Positions 15,326-23,085 are shown, counted from the stretch's first letter. The stretch: 25,337 nt of DNA from Pseudomonadota bacterium (GCA_023423275.1 JAFAFW010000079.1:1-25337); one strand, 5' to 3'. Notes: a model not told the origin generated them from the sequence alone. Translations and numbers: made by a program.

Positions 15326-16105
15326 ATGCCACCCGCTCAGCGCAAGCTGCGCACTCAAGACTTGGCCTATACTGCTCCCGCCCTCGAAAAAGGGTTGGAA
15401 ATTATAGAACTCCTCGCGGAAACCGAAACGCCATTGTCAACACGCGCTATCGCCGACCGGCTCGGGCGCTCGAAGGGAGAAATCTTCCGCATGGTCTTCG
15501 TTCTGGTGGAGCGAGGCTATCTTACGCGCGATGCCACAACGGAGGAGTTGTCGCTCAGCAACCGGCTCTTCGAGTTGGGAATGCGCACACCGCGCTCGCG
15601 CCAGCTGATGGAGATTGCCGTTCCGGCGATGGAGGTTCTGAGCGAAAAGACCGGCCAGTCCATTCATCTCGTTGTTGTCAATAAAGGTGAGACCGTGGTG
15701 ATTGCGACGGCTTCCGGTACCGCCGAAGTGAGTTTTACGCTACGTCTGGGCTACCGGCGTCCGTCGCTCGATGCGACATCCGGCCAGATCGTGCTCGCGT
15801 TTCAGGATGCTGAACGCCGCCAGCGAATGATCGCCGAAGGCAAGACCATTCTGCAGAAGCCAATTCCGGAAGCCAAACTCAAACGTTACCTCGATGAGAT
15901 CGCAGAAAAAGGCTACCTCATTGCCCAAAGTCACGATGTGGTTGGCGTAACGGATATCGGTGCGCCGATCCTTGGAAAGCACGGCAGGGCCATTGCTGCG
16001 ATCGTTATTCCCTATCTTGATCGTCATGGCGTTGCTGCCCAGCACGACCGCGTGCTCGAAGCCTTGTGCGCCACCTGCCAAGCGATCAGTGATGGGCTGA
16101 ATTGA
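15326..16105 (+). CDS. IclR family transcriptional regulator
   Basis: This 259-residue protein has a winged helix-turn-helix at about residues 16-75 (PLSTRAIADRLGRSKGEIFR, then VERGYL) and an effector-binding IclR domain at about 90-255 (SIHLVVVNKGETVVIATA, GYRRPSLDATSGQIVLAF). ATG 15326 is favoured by GGAGAA eight bases upstream; earlier in-frame starts would place the repeated regulatory element inside the gene. IclR proteins respond to small organic acids or amino acids and activate or repress nearby catabolic genes. It is divergent from the transporter operon and converges with the dehydratase gene (22-base gap). Known ectoine clusters usually use EnuR instead, so this regulator is atypical if the substrate is ectoine. 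Confidence 0.9.
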   Translation: MPPAQRKLRTQDLAYTAPALEKGLEIIELLAETETPLSTRAIADRLGRSKGEIFRMVFVLVERGYLTRDATTEELSLSNRLFELGMRTPRSRQLMEIAVPAMEVLSEKTGQSIHLVVVNKGETVVIATASGTAEVSFTLRLGYRRPSLDATSGQIVLAFQDAERRQRMIAEGKTILQKPIPEAKLKRYLDEIAEKGYLIAQSHDVVGVTDIGAPILGKHGRAIAAIVIPYLDRHGVAAQHDRVLEALCATCQAISDGLN

Positions 16106-16127
16106 GGCGAGAGATCAGGCGTAACGG

Positions 16128-17021
16128 TCAGGTGGCGGTACCATCAGGGCCAGCGCCGCAGATCAGCGCGCAAATTTCGCGGGCATTGCTCAGTATAGGA
16201 TGGCCCGTGCGAATTGCCGCAATCGAAGCCGCACCCGAAAGATCAGCGGCGATACCCATTTCGAACCACAGCCATTCAGCCGCGGCCTGCATCTCATCAT
16301 CGCCGACCAGAATGATGTCTTCGACCTTACCTCGGACAATCTCGAAAATGTGAGCATCAGCCGCGCGGCACGCCATGGTTGGCACGCGCGTGGTGACCTT
16401 GTCGATGGCCATCGGCTGGCCAGCATCGAGGCTCAGCTTGAAGGTCGGACAGCCTGTTGGAGCTACGCCGATAACATGGACACCTGGTCGCCGGGCCTTG
16501 ATGGCAGTTGCCAGGCCGGAAATCAGTCCGCCGCCACCGATCGCCACCAGAATGGTGTCGATGTCTGGAAGATCGTCGGCAATTTCGAGTCCGAGCGTTC
16601 CTTGTCCGGACACAACGAGTGGGTCGGCGAAGGGATGGAAATAGGCTGCACCGGTCCGCTTGGCGTAGTCGAGCGCCGCCGCATTGGCATCATCCCAAAC
16701 GTCGCCGACAATTTCCGTACGCGCCCCCCATGCCTTCAGCTTGGTCAGTTTGGCGGGAGATACATTGGATGGCAGATAGATCGAAGCCGTCGTCCCGGCC
16801 GCGAACGCCGTACGCGCGACGGCCAGACCGTGATTGCCGCCGGACGCCGTTACGATGCCCTTGCTGACATCCAGATCTCCTGCGCCGAGCAGGCGGTTCA
16901 TGGCACCGCGCGCCTTGAACGAGCCCGTCACCTGCAGACATTCCAGTTTCAGGGTGACGCGAGCTGTTCCCGGCAAAACCGTCTTGACGCCGGAAACATC
17001 CAGGGTCGGGGTATGGCGCAC
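16128..17021 (-). CDS. PLP-dependent threonine/serine dehydratase-like enzyme (EutB-like), start disrupted
   Basis: This fold-type II PLP enzyme has the Schiff-base Lys in GSFKARGA (Lys36 counted from GTG 17021), the phosphate loop SGGNHG and GGGGLISG. Family members dehydrate or deaminate hydroxy-amino acids; EutB acts in hydroxyectoine use. The expected start is ATG 17072, which overlaps the stop of the deacetylase gene (ATGA), but its third codon is TAA. After that stop the frame encodes a normal family N-terminus (IDDIAAARTRIAPYV). The only later start candidate is GTG 17021, which removes this first helix. The gene may therefore be weakly translated from GTG, translated from a non-standard codon, or newly broken. 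The rest is intact. Confidence 0.8.
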   Translation of the reverse strand: MRHTPTLDVSGVKTVLPGTARVTLKLECLQVTGSFKARGAMNRLLGAGDLDVSKGIVTASGGNHGLAVARTAFAAGTTASIYLPSNVSPAKLTKLKAWGARTEIVGDVWDDANAAALDYAKRTGAAYFHPFADPLVVSGQGTLGLEIADDLPDIDTILVAIGGGGLISGLATAIKARRPGVHVIGVAPTGCPTFKLSLDAGQPMAIDKVTTRVPTMACRAADAHIFEIVRGKVEDIILVGDDEMQAAAEWLWFEMGIAADLSGAASIAAIRTGHPILSNAREICALICGAGPDGTAT

Positions 17022-17068
17022 GTATGGCGCGATGCGCGTCCGCGCGGCCGCGATATCGTCGATTTAGA

Positions 17069-18100
17069 TCATGTGATGTCGCCACGATACCGCGACGCAA
17101 TGACAAGGCAACAGTTGCCGGGGCGCACGCGGCCCGGATGGCGGCGGCCATAGAGAATACCATCGGCCTGATAAAACAGGGTTTCGGGTTCCTTGGATGG
17201 ATTGAGCGGGAAATGGATGCGACCGGCCGGCTCGCCGGCATGGACCTCGTGTCCGTTTTCATGGAATGGCTCGAACACGCCATCAGCCGTCGCGTATACG
17301 TACGCGTTTGGCCCATCGAGTTCCAAAACCATGCTGTCATGCTTGCGAGGAGAGCCATGGGTTGGCTCCAGCACTCCAAGATGCACGAGCACGTTGCGCA
17401 CGCCGCGGCGGCAGATGGCGAGCGCGTCGAGCGACACACGCCCCGCACCCGCCATTTCCGTGCCGACAGTGACGAGACCGGCGCGGATCGCAGCAGCTGT
17501 GGCCGTACGGGGCTCTCCGAGATTGGAAATCACCACCGTCAGCGGCGCATCGAAGGCGCGCACGGCAGCCACATTCCTGCGACGCAGATCGGCATCCTCG
17601 GACGGCTCGATGATCGCACTCGGCAGAATATCGAGCGATGAACCGCCGGAATGTAAATCCATGAAGGCGTCGCCGATCGGCAGAATGTGATCGGTCATGT
17701 AGGCCGAGATCTGCTGCGTGATCGTCCCACGCGGATCGCCCGGGAACGTCCGGTTGAAATTCAGTCCGTCGATCGGGGAAACACGCTGCGAGGCTTGCAC
17801 CGCCGGAGCATTGTTGGCCGGCATGAGAATGAGGCGTCCCTGTACCTGACCCGGGTCGAGCTCGCGGATCAGCTCACCGATTGTGATCGGGCCTTCATGT
17901 TCGTCGCCGTGATTGCCACCTTCGATGACCACAGTCGGTCCTTTTCCGTTGGCAATCACCGCCAACGGAATTCGGGTCGCTCCCCAAGCGTCATCATGCG
18001 GCGAGTGCGGGATCATGACAAAGCCGATCTGCTTGCCAGGTTTATCAAGATCGACGGTGGTGAAGGCGGTGGAAGGGCGGATTGCCGCCGGACGTCCCAT
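17069..18100 (-). CDS. doeB: DoeB/EutE-like N-acetyl-diaminobutyrate deacetylase (AstE/AspA, M14 family)
   Basis: This 343-residue zinc amidohydrolase belongs to the succinylglutamate desuccinylase/aspartoacylase family. Zn ligands are visible as H64-x-x-E67 in GGNHGDEHEG and His150 in DLHSGG; Glu215 in GTEMAGAG is the likely catalytic base. NFNRTFPG (114-121) and the SPIDG before it match DoeB. DoeB/EutE removes acetate from N-alpha-acetyl-diaminobutyrate, the product of ectoine ring opening, in the cytoplasm. The C-terminal 60 residues form the usual lipoyl-like barrel (VHAGEPAGRIHFP). ATG 18100 follows ACGAGGC. The EutD-like partner is in the neighbouring operon, which supports a shared pathway. 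A different N-acyl substrate cannot be excluded. Confidence 0.78.
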   Translation of the reverse strand: MGRPAAIRPSTAFTTVDLDKPGKQIGFVMIPHSPHDDAWGATRIPLAVIANGKGPTVVIEGGNHGDEHEGPITIGELIRELDPGQVQGRLILMPANNAPAVQASQRVSPIDGLNFNRTFPGDPRGTITQQISAYMTDHILPIGDAFMDLHSGGSSLDILPSAIIEPSEDADLRRRNVAAVRAFDAPLTVVISNLGEPRTATAAAIRAGLVTVGTEMAGAGRVSLDALAICRRGVRNVLVHLGVLEPTHGSPRKHDSMVLELDGPNAYVYATADGVFEPFHENGHEVHAGEPAGRIHFPLNPSKEPETLFYQADGILYGRRHPGRVRPGNCCLVIASRYRGDIT

Positions 18101-18127
18101 GGAAGTGCCTCGTTACGCGTTTGTAAG

Positions 18128-18147
18128 CTGTCGGGAATGCCCGGCAG
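18128..18147 (-). promoter_or_regulatory. Small stem-loop between binding-protein and deacetylase genes
   Basis: Seven of eight positions pair (CTG-x-CGGG with CCCG-x-CAG) around a 4-base loop, in the 113-base gap between the binding-protein stop and the deacetylase start. It is short and imperfect, and is listed because the other three binding-protein genes also have hairpins there. Confidence 0.4.
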
Positions 18148-18213
18148 AAAATGCGATTATGGGATGACGGAGATTGCCGGTCGACAGAAACTTCCGCCGA
18201 CGGGCAATCGCAT

Positions 18214-19008
18214 TCAGAGCGTCGGAAGCGGATCCATGGGGATGCCCAGATACTTTTTGTGCAGACGATCGAGCTCCATGTTCATCGTGTTGTAGAAGAT
18301 GAAACCATCGAGCCAACGCGCCAGATTTATCTCACCCATCCGCACACCCATATGCGCGGGGCTGCGGCGGATAACGAACTTGCGGTCGAATTCCTTGTTC
18401 GGATTCTGCTTGGCCAGCGCCTGCGCAACGATGCTGTTGGTGGCAAATAGCTCGGCCTGCCCCGAGATATAAGCCGCCGCCGCAGTCGCATCATCCTCTG
18501 TACGCATCAGGACGGCCTTGGGATTCATCTCCGTCAGCGCCAGATCCTGTGTTGTACCGCGGGCTGCCGCCACACGTGCCGATCCGATATTATCCGCCGA
18601 CGTCACGGCCGATGTTTTTGGTCCATAGACGGCCAGGAAGGTGTTGGCATACGGCGCCGTGAACATGATCTGCTTGGCTCGCTCAGGCGTCAATCCCATC
18701 ACCGAGATGACGATGTCCACCTTGTCTGTCAGCAGGAAGGGGATGCGATTGGCGCCCGTTATCTGTTGCATTTCCAGTTTGACGCCTAGCGCCTTGGCCA
18801 CCATTTCCGCCATCTCGATATCGAACCCGATCGGGTTGCGGTTGGCATCTTGCGAGCCGAACGGCGGCGCATCGAGCGGTACGCCGATACGCACGACACC
18901 TTTCGCAAGGATATCTGCGAGTTTATCGGCTTGGGCGCTGGTCTGCGCCACGACGCTGGCGCTGAAAAGGGCCAAAGCCGCAACGAGGTATTTCAGGCCT
19001 AGTCGCAT
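18214..19008 (-). CDS. Second polar amino acid-type ABC substrate-binding protein
   Basis: This 264-residue SBP_bac_3 protein has a Sec signal (MRLGLKYLVAALALF, cleavage near SAQA). The mature start DKLADILAKGVVRIGV, the PPFGSQDANRNPIGFDIEM region and the C-terminal HKKYLGIPMDPLPTL are near matches to the protein at 12311-13102, so the two are paralogues. ATG 19008 has a very strong AGGAGGA site; the frame upstream is open but not protein-like. No permease or ATPase lies in this operon, so it probably docks on the PAAT complex of the neighbouring operon. Differences in the cleft may give a second ligand, such as a hydroxylated form. Confidence 0.88.
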   Translation of the reverse strand: MRLGLKYLVAALALFSASVVAQTSAQADKLADILAKGVVRIGVPLDAPPFGSQDANRNPIGFDIEMAEMVAKALGVKLEMQQITGANRIPFLLTDKVDIVISVMGLTPERAKQIMFTAPYANTFLAVYGPKTSAVTSADNIGSARVAAARGTTQDLALTEMNPKAVLMRTEDDATAAAAYISGQAELFATNSIVAQALAKQNPNKEFDRKFVIRRSPAHMGVRMGEINLARWLDGFIFYNTMNMELDRLHKKYLGIPMDPLPTL

Positions 19009-19148
19009 TGCCTTCCTCCTCTGCTTTCGGTTTCGGAGCTCAACACCCCCGCCGATGTTATTCGCTGTAGTTCGGACAGACTTTGAAAGCGCTCCGGAAT
19101 GAAGAGGCCGAATGTACGGCATTTTCATACCGAACTTTAACAAGGTCG

Positions 19149-19178
19149 ATCCTAGTATCGCTTTGTCTATGCAGTCAA
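19149..19178 (-). promoter_or_regulatory. Leftward promoter of the binding protein-deacetylase-dehydratase operon
   Basis: On the minus strand TTGACT (19173-19178) and TAGGAT (19149-19154) are 18 bases apart, the same spacing as at 15264-15293. The initiation site would lie about 140 bases before ATG 19008, leaving a sizeable leader. The -35 and upstream sequence are part of the repeated element. Confidence 0.55.
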
Positions 19179-19197
19179 GATTTGCCAATGAAGCAAT
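19162..19197. repeat. 36-base regulatory repeat, copy 2
   Basis: This copy matches 15277-15312 with three substitutions. It includes the -35 box and about 19 conserved bases upstream of it. Sequence beyond about 19200 is unrelated to copy 1 and leads into recombinase remnants, so conservation stops sharply at the presumed operator edge. Confidence 0.75.
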
Positions 19198-19281
19198 GCT
19201 TCGAGGACCCGAGCCAGTCGTCCGAAACGCAGAAAGCCTGTCTGGCGCGATGGCTGCGGCCCCCTCGCCGCCGCACCTCGT

Positions 19282-19558
19282 GACCTCTTGGAGGATCTGG
19301 AACGGCGTGGCGTCCACTTCATCACCACCGATGGCGGTCTCAGCACCCAGGAATCGACCGGCAATTTCGCGCCCAACATTATGGCATCCGTTGCCGCCTT
19401 CGAACGGCCCTTGATGCCGCGCCGATCTCGGCGCGTGTCCGCAAGCTGCTGGAGCGCTGAACGCGCAGGAGATAGCAAACCTGCTGGGTGTCAGCCGGGC
19501 AACGGATGTTCCGGGAACCGCAGAAAGCCGAGGCTTCTAGGGCGATCGAGGCTGGCAG
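19282..19558 (+). pseudogene. Remnant of a serine recombinase (resolvase/invertase)
   Basis: Three frames carry consecutive pieces of a Pin/Hin-type resolvase. Frame 1 from 19282 gives DLLEDLERRGVHF, then TDGGLSTQESTG and MASVAAFER, the end of the catalytic domain. Frame 2 near 19457 gives LNAQEIANLLGVSRAT, the C-terminal helix-turn-helix. Frame 3 near 19503 gives FREPQKAEASRAIEAG, the tail. The N-terminal part with the catalytic Ser is missing. The protein is not functional. The remnant lies exactly between the ectoine-like block and the glutamate-type block and may mark an old insertion. The stretch 19559-19647 holds nothing recognisable. Confidence 0.75.
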
Positions 19559-19647
19559 ATAGGGAAGCCGGCTCGACGGCGAGCGGAACTTCTCAAACCG
19601 CTGTTCCCATTCGCTGTACCTCCGGATGTCTCGGCAGTCGCATTCGT

Positions 19648-20796
19648 CTACCGCAGGATGCCGAGGGCCTGTTCGAGATCACTGATCAAGTCGTCCACGT
19701 TCTCAATTCCAATAGAGAACCGAAGCAGGTTCTTCGGAACCACGCTATGCGGCCCCTCTACAGAGGCGCGATGCTCGACAAGGCTTTCCACGCCGCCTAG
19801 TGATGCCGCTGACACGAACAGCTTCAGGCGCGCTGCCACCTTCTGAGCGTCGTGCTCGCCACCCTTGACGCAGATGGACATCATGCCGCCAAACCCGTTG
19901 CGCATCTGACGTTTGGCGATGTCATGGCCTGGGTGAGTCTTCAGGCCGGGATAGAGGACACTCTCGACGCAGATGTGGTTCTCAAAATGCTCGGCAATCC
20001 GCTGTGCATTCTCGGATGCGCGCTGGAAGCGCAGGTAGAGGGTGCGAAGGCCACGCATCAGGAGCCAGGCTTCAAACGCACCCAAGATACCACCGGCCAA
20101 GTCCCGCACTTTGATGATCTCTTTCCAGCGATCATCAGTCCCCCGTGTGATCAGGACGCCAGCTAAAATATCGCTATGGCCATTCAGATACTTGGACGCG
20201 GAGTGGAAGACGATGTCGGCGTCCAGTTCCAACGGTCGGGTCGTTACCGGTGGCGCGACAGTACTGTCCACACAGAGGATGGCACCAACACTGTGAGCAG
20301 TCTTGGCGGCTTCCTGGATATCGATGACGTCCCAGGTCGGATTCACCGGTGACTCAATCCAAACAACGGCAGTTTCCGGCCGTATAGACTGGGCCAGTGC
20401 TGCCGGATCGCTCTGGTCGAAGAAAGTCACTCCGATGCCGCGCTCGCTCGACAACCGGCGCATCCAGTCCTGAAGGCCATGATACATGATTTGCGGAGCC
20501 AGAATATGTTGCCCGGTTTTGACCGTTTCCAGAACGGCGCTGCAGGCGGCCAAGCCGGAAGCAAAAACCCGCGCCTCGGCGCCGCGTTCCAGCTTTGCCA
20601 GGATTTTCTCGACCTGAATGCAAGTCGGATTGCCGTAACGGCTGTAGCGCAGGCCGCCAATCAACTCATAGGCGTCATCCCGGGCAAAGGTTGTGGCGGG
20701 CTGAATGGTCGGCACCACTCCACCGGCCAGAGGGTCAATAAAATGTCCAGCCTGGACAGCCATCGACTCTTCGGAGATGCCGGAAAGTGTTTTCAT
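19648..20796 (-). CDS. Cys/Met metabolism PLP-dependent enzyme (cystathionine gamma-synthase/beta-lyase family)
   Basis: This 382-residue fold-type I PLP enzyme has the hallmarks of the family: YSRYGNPT (51-58), ASGLAA (79-84), ESPVNPTWDVIDI (148-160), an Asp in CVDSTVAPP (177) and the Schiff-base Lys in SASKYLNGHSD (Lys202). Members make or break C-S bonds (cystathionine, methionine or homocysteine), and family sequence alone does not separate synthase from lyase. ATG 20796 follows AGGAAG. It is the last gene of the importer operon, 17 bases after the ATPase, so its substrate may be the imported amino acid, perhaps a sulfur-containing one. Confidence 0.88.
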   Translation of the reverse strand: MKTLSGISEESMAVQAGHFIDPLAGGVVPTIQPATTFARDDAYELIGGLRYSRYGNPTCIQVEKILAKLERGAEARVFASGLAACSAVLETVKTGQHILAPQIMYHGLQDWMRRLSSERGIGVTFFDQSDPAALAQSIRPETAVVWIESPVNPTWDVIDIQEAAKTAHSVGAILCVDSTVAPPVTTRPLELDADIVFHSASKYLNGHSDILAGVLITRGTDDRWKEIIKVRDLAGGILGAFEAWLLMRGLRTLYLRFQRASENAQRIAEHFENHICVESVLYPGLKTHPGHDIAKRQMRNGFGGMMSICVKGGEHDAQKVAARLKLFVSAASLGGVESLVEHRASVEGPHSVVPKNLLRFSIGIENVDDLISDLEQALGILR

Positions 20797-20813
20797 GGGA
20801 CTTCCTAGGTTGC

Positions 20814-21542
20814 TCAGTGACTGAGGATTTTGGAAAGAAACCGTTGAGCCCTTGGGCTCTTGGGTTGAGTGAAGAAATCGGATTTGCTGGTGTCCTCGAC
20901 GATTTCGCCGTGATCCATAAAGACGACCCGATCTGCAACGCTACGGGCAAAGCCCATTTCATGGGTTACGACCATCATGGTCATTCCGTCGCTCGCCAGA
21001 TCGACCATGACGTCCAGAACTTCCTTGATCATCTCCGGATCCAGGGCGGACGTCGGCTCGTCGAACAGCATGGCGATCGGGTCCATGGTGAGCGCACGGG
21101 CAATCGCGACACGCTGCTGTTGGCCACCCGAAAGCTGGCCGGGAAACTTCGTCATATGCCCTTTGAGGCCTACCCGATCGAGGAGGTGAACCGCCTTGCC
21201 TTCGCTCTCGATCTTGTCCCGTTTAAGGACTTTGGTTTGCGCGATCACGAGGTTCTGCATCACCGACAGATGCGGAAACAGCTCGAAGCTCTGGAACACC
21301 ATGCCAATGCGAGAGCGGAGCCTGGGCAAGTCTGTTGACCTGTCGCCAACCGAGACACCGTCAACTTCTATGAAGCCGGACTTAAAGGGTTCCAAACCGT
21401 TGACGCATTTGAGAAGGGTCGATTTTCCGGAGCCGGACGGGCCGCAAACAATGACCACCTCACCCTTACTGACGCGCGTTGTGCAGTCTTTCAAAACCTG
21501 CAGGCTGCCATACCATTTGGAGACGCCTTTAATTTCGATCAT
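20814..21542 (-). CDS. Glutamate/polar amino acid-type ABC ATPase (GltL/GlnQ family)
   Basis: This 242-residue ATPase has all motifs: Walker A (GPSGSGKST), Q-loop (GMVFQSFELFPHLSV), signature (LSGGQQQRVAIARA), Walker B (AMLFDEPTSALDPE) and H-loop (THEMGF). The ATG at 21542 follows a GAGGTG site. It lies 14 bases after the second permease gene and 17 before the PLP enzyme. It should drive the two permeases encoded immediately upstream. Confidence 0.92.
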   Translation of the reverse strand: MIEIKGVSKWYGSLQVLKDCTTRVSKGEVVIVCGPSGSGKSTLLKCVNGLEPFKSGFIEVDGVSVGDRSTDLPRLRSRIGMVFQSFELFPHLSVMQNLVIAQTKVLKRDKIESEGKAVHLLDRVGLKGHMTKFPGQLSGGQQQRVAIARALTMDPIAMLFDEPTSALDPEMIKEVLDVMVDLASDGMTMMVVTHEMGFARSVADRVVFMDHGEIVEDTSKSDFFTQPKSPRAQRFLSKILSH

Positions 21543-21556
21543 GGGACAGGCACACC

Positions 21557-22249
21557 TCAGCGAACGATGGCCAGACGGGACTCCAGCTGCCGTACGGCTT
21601 GGGATGCAGCGAAGGAAATACAGAAGTAGACGACGGCGGCGAAGAGATACATTTCCACCAGACGCCCGTCTCGCTGTGCCACGATGGAAGCGGCGCCGAG
21701 AAAGTCCACGATAGAGACGACGTAGACCAGGGACGTGTCCTGGAAGAGCACAATGGTCTGGGTCAGCAGAAGTGGAACCATCGTCCGGAAGGCTTGAGGC
21801 AGGATGATGAAGCGCATTCGCTGCCAGTACGTCATGCCGAGGGCCATCGCAGCATTGCTCTGCCCGGTGTGTACTGAGCCGATACCGGCGCGAACGATTT
21901 CGCAGAAATAGGCAGCCTCAAACAAACTGAATGTCATCACGGCAAGCCAAAAGGCACTGATCTGGACGGGCCGCGGCGAACCAGTAATCCATTGGATCAC
22001 ATGCGGCGCTAAAAAGAAGAACCAGAAGATAACGAGGAGCAGCGGAATAGACCGTATGAGATTCACATAAGCGCCCGCAATTATCGACAGCCATCGAATT
22101 GAGGACAGCCGCATCAAGGCGAGGCCTGTGCCGAGCAATATTCCTACCGCGGCTGCTGTAATCATCAAGGTCAAGGTGAATCGCAAACCATCGAGAAACA
22201 GAAATGGCAGCGAAGAGATAATGACGTTCCAGTCGATTTCATGAAACAC
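21557..22249 (-). CDS. Amino acid ABC permease (GltK-like)
   Basis: This 230-residue membrane protein has five hydrophobic segments. It carries YVNLIRSIPLLLVIFWFFFL and an EAA loop (FCEIVRAGIGSVHTGQSNAA) typical of the GltK/HisM class. It begins with GTG 22249, nine bases after the preceding permease stop, with TGAGG as ribosome site. It forms the channel with the GltJ-like partner. Confidence 0.9.
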   Translation of the reverse strand: MFHEIDWNVIISSLPFLFLDGLRFTLTLMITAAAVGILLGTGLALMRLSSIRWLSIIAGAYVNLIRSIPLLLVIFWFFFLAPHVIQWITGSPRPVQISAFWLAVMTFSLFEAAYFCEIVRAGIGSVHTGQSNAAMALGMTYWQRMRFIILPQAFRTMVPLLLTQTIVLFQDTSLVYVVSIVDFLGAASIVAQRDGRLVEMYLFAAVVYFCISFAASQAVRQLESRLAIVR

Positions 22250-22258
22250 GGCTGAACC

Positions 22259-23008
22259 TCAGGTCGCCTGCGCGGTGGGTCGAAGCGCGGTGTAACCGGG
22301 AATGGACGAGTGTTTTTCAACCACATGCATCAGGCCGACGACCACAATATTGATAATGAGGTATAGAACTGTAGCGGCGGCGAAGGCCTCAAAAGTCTGG
22401 AACGTGAATTCCTGCATAGACCGGGCGGCGCCAGTGAGTTCGAGTAAGCCAATGGTCATCGCTACGGCGCTGTTTTTGATGATGCCGAGGAATTCGGATG
22501 TGAGTGGCGGCACGACGATACGGAACGCCATCGGCAGAATGACATAGCGGTACGTCTGCCATGATGAAAAGCCGAGCGCGAGACCCGCCATTCTCTGACC
22601 TCGTCCCAGGCTCTGGATGCCGGACTTCAGCTGCTCGGCAATGCGGGGCGAAGTATATAGGCCGAGACAGATGACAGCAGTGTAGAAAGCGGCATTTGGC
22701 GACTGTTTGATGGCGCTTCCAACTGATGTGGGCAAAAGCTCTGGAAATACGAAGTACCAGACGAAAAGCTGGACCAGAAGCGGCACGTTGCGGAATATTT
22801 CGACGTACGCGCGAGCACAACCGGCAAGGTAAGCATTGTCGGTGGTTCGCAAGACGCCAACTACGCAGCCAGCGGCCAGTGAGATGATCAGCGCGAGGAT
22901 CGCGACCGCCAGTGTCCAGGCCGCGCCCTGTAGGAGATACTGGGCATAGTTCAAGCCGACAGCGGGCGATTCATTCAGGAAAACGGACCAGTTCCAGTTA
23001 TAGCTCAT
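22259..23008 (-). CDS. Amino acid ABC permease (GltJ-like)
   Basis: This 249-residue membrane protein starts with the GltJ-like MSYNWNWSVFLNE. It has YVEIFRNVPLLVQLFVWYFV, the longer periplasmic insert typical of GltJ (FPELLPTSVGSAIKQSPNAA), and an EAA loop (AEQLKSGIQSLGRGQRMAG). The start ATG 23008 lies directly after two competing hairpins that may control its translation. It should pair with the GltK-like protein. Confidence 0.9.
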   Translation of the reverse strand: MSYNWNWSVFLNESPAVGLNYAQYLLQGAAWTLAVAILALIISLAAGCVVGVLRTTDNAYLAGCARAYVEIFRNVPLLVQLFVWYFVFPELLPTSVGSAIKQSPNAAFYTAVICLGLYTSPRIAEQLKSGIQSLGRGQRMAGLALGFSSWQTYRYVILPMAFRIVVPPLTSEFLGIIKNSAVAMTIGLLELTGAARSMQEFTFQTFEAFAAATVLYLIINIVVVGLMHVVEKHSSIPGYTALRPTAQAT

Positions 23009-23014
23009 TGCCTA

Positions 23015-23060
23015 CCTGGCCATGTTCAATCATGACCAGGGGCTGGAGCGCCTCCCCTGG
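23015..23060 (-). promoter_or_regulatory. Two overlapping, mutually exclusive hairpins before the GltJ-like gene
   Basis: In the minus-sense RNA, CCAGGGG (23054-23060) can pair with CCCCTGG (23036-23042) around 11 bases. Alternatively CCTGGTCATG (23031-23040) can pair with CATGGCCAGG (23015-23024) around six bases, ten pairs including one G-U. They share 23036-23040, so only one can form. The second ends next to the permease ribosome site (AGGTAGG). This could set the ratio of binding protein to permease. Confidence 0.5.
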
Positions 23061-23085
23061 CCTGGCGTACGAGACAGCTCGAGAG

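Noticed and set aside
16200..17153. 317-residue open frame opposite the dehydratase gene
   Set aside because: It has no recognisable motif and lies wholly over a clear PLP enzyme and the gene junction.
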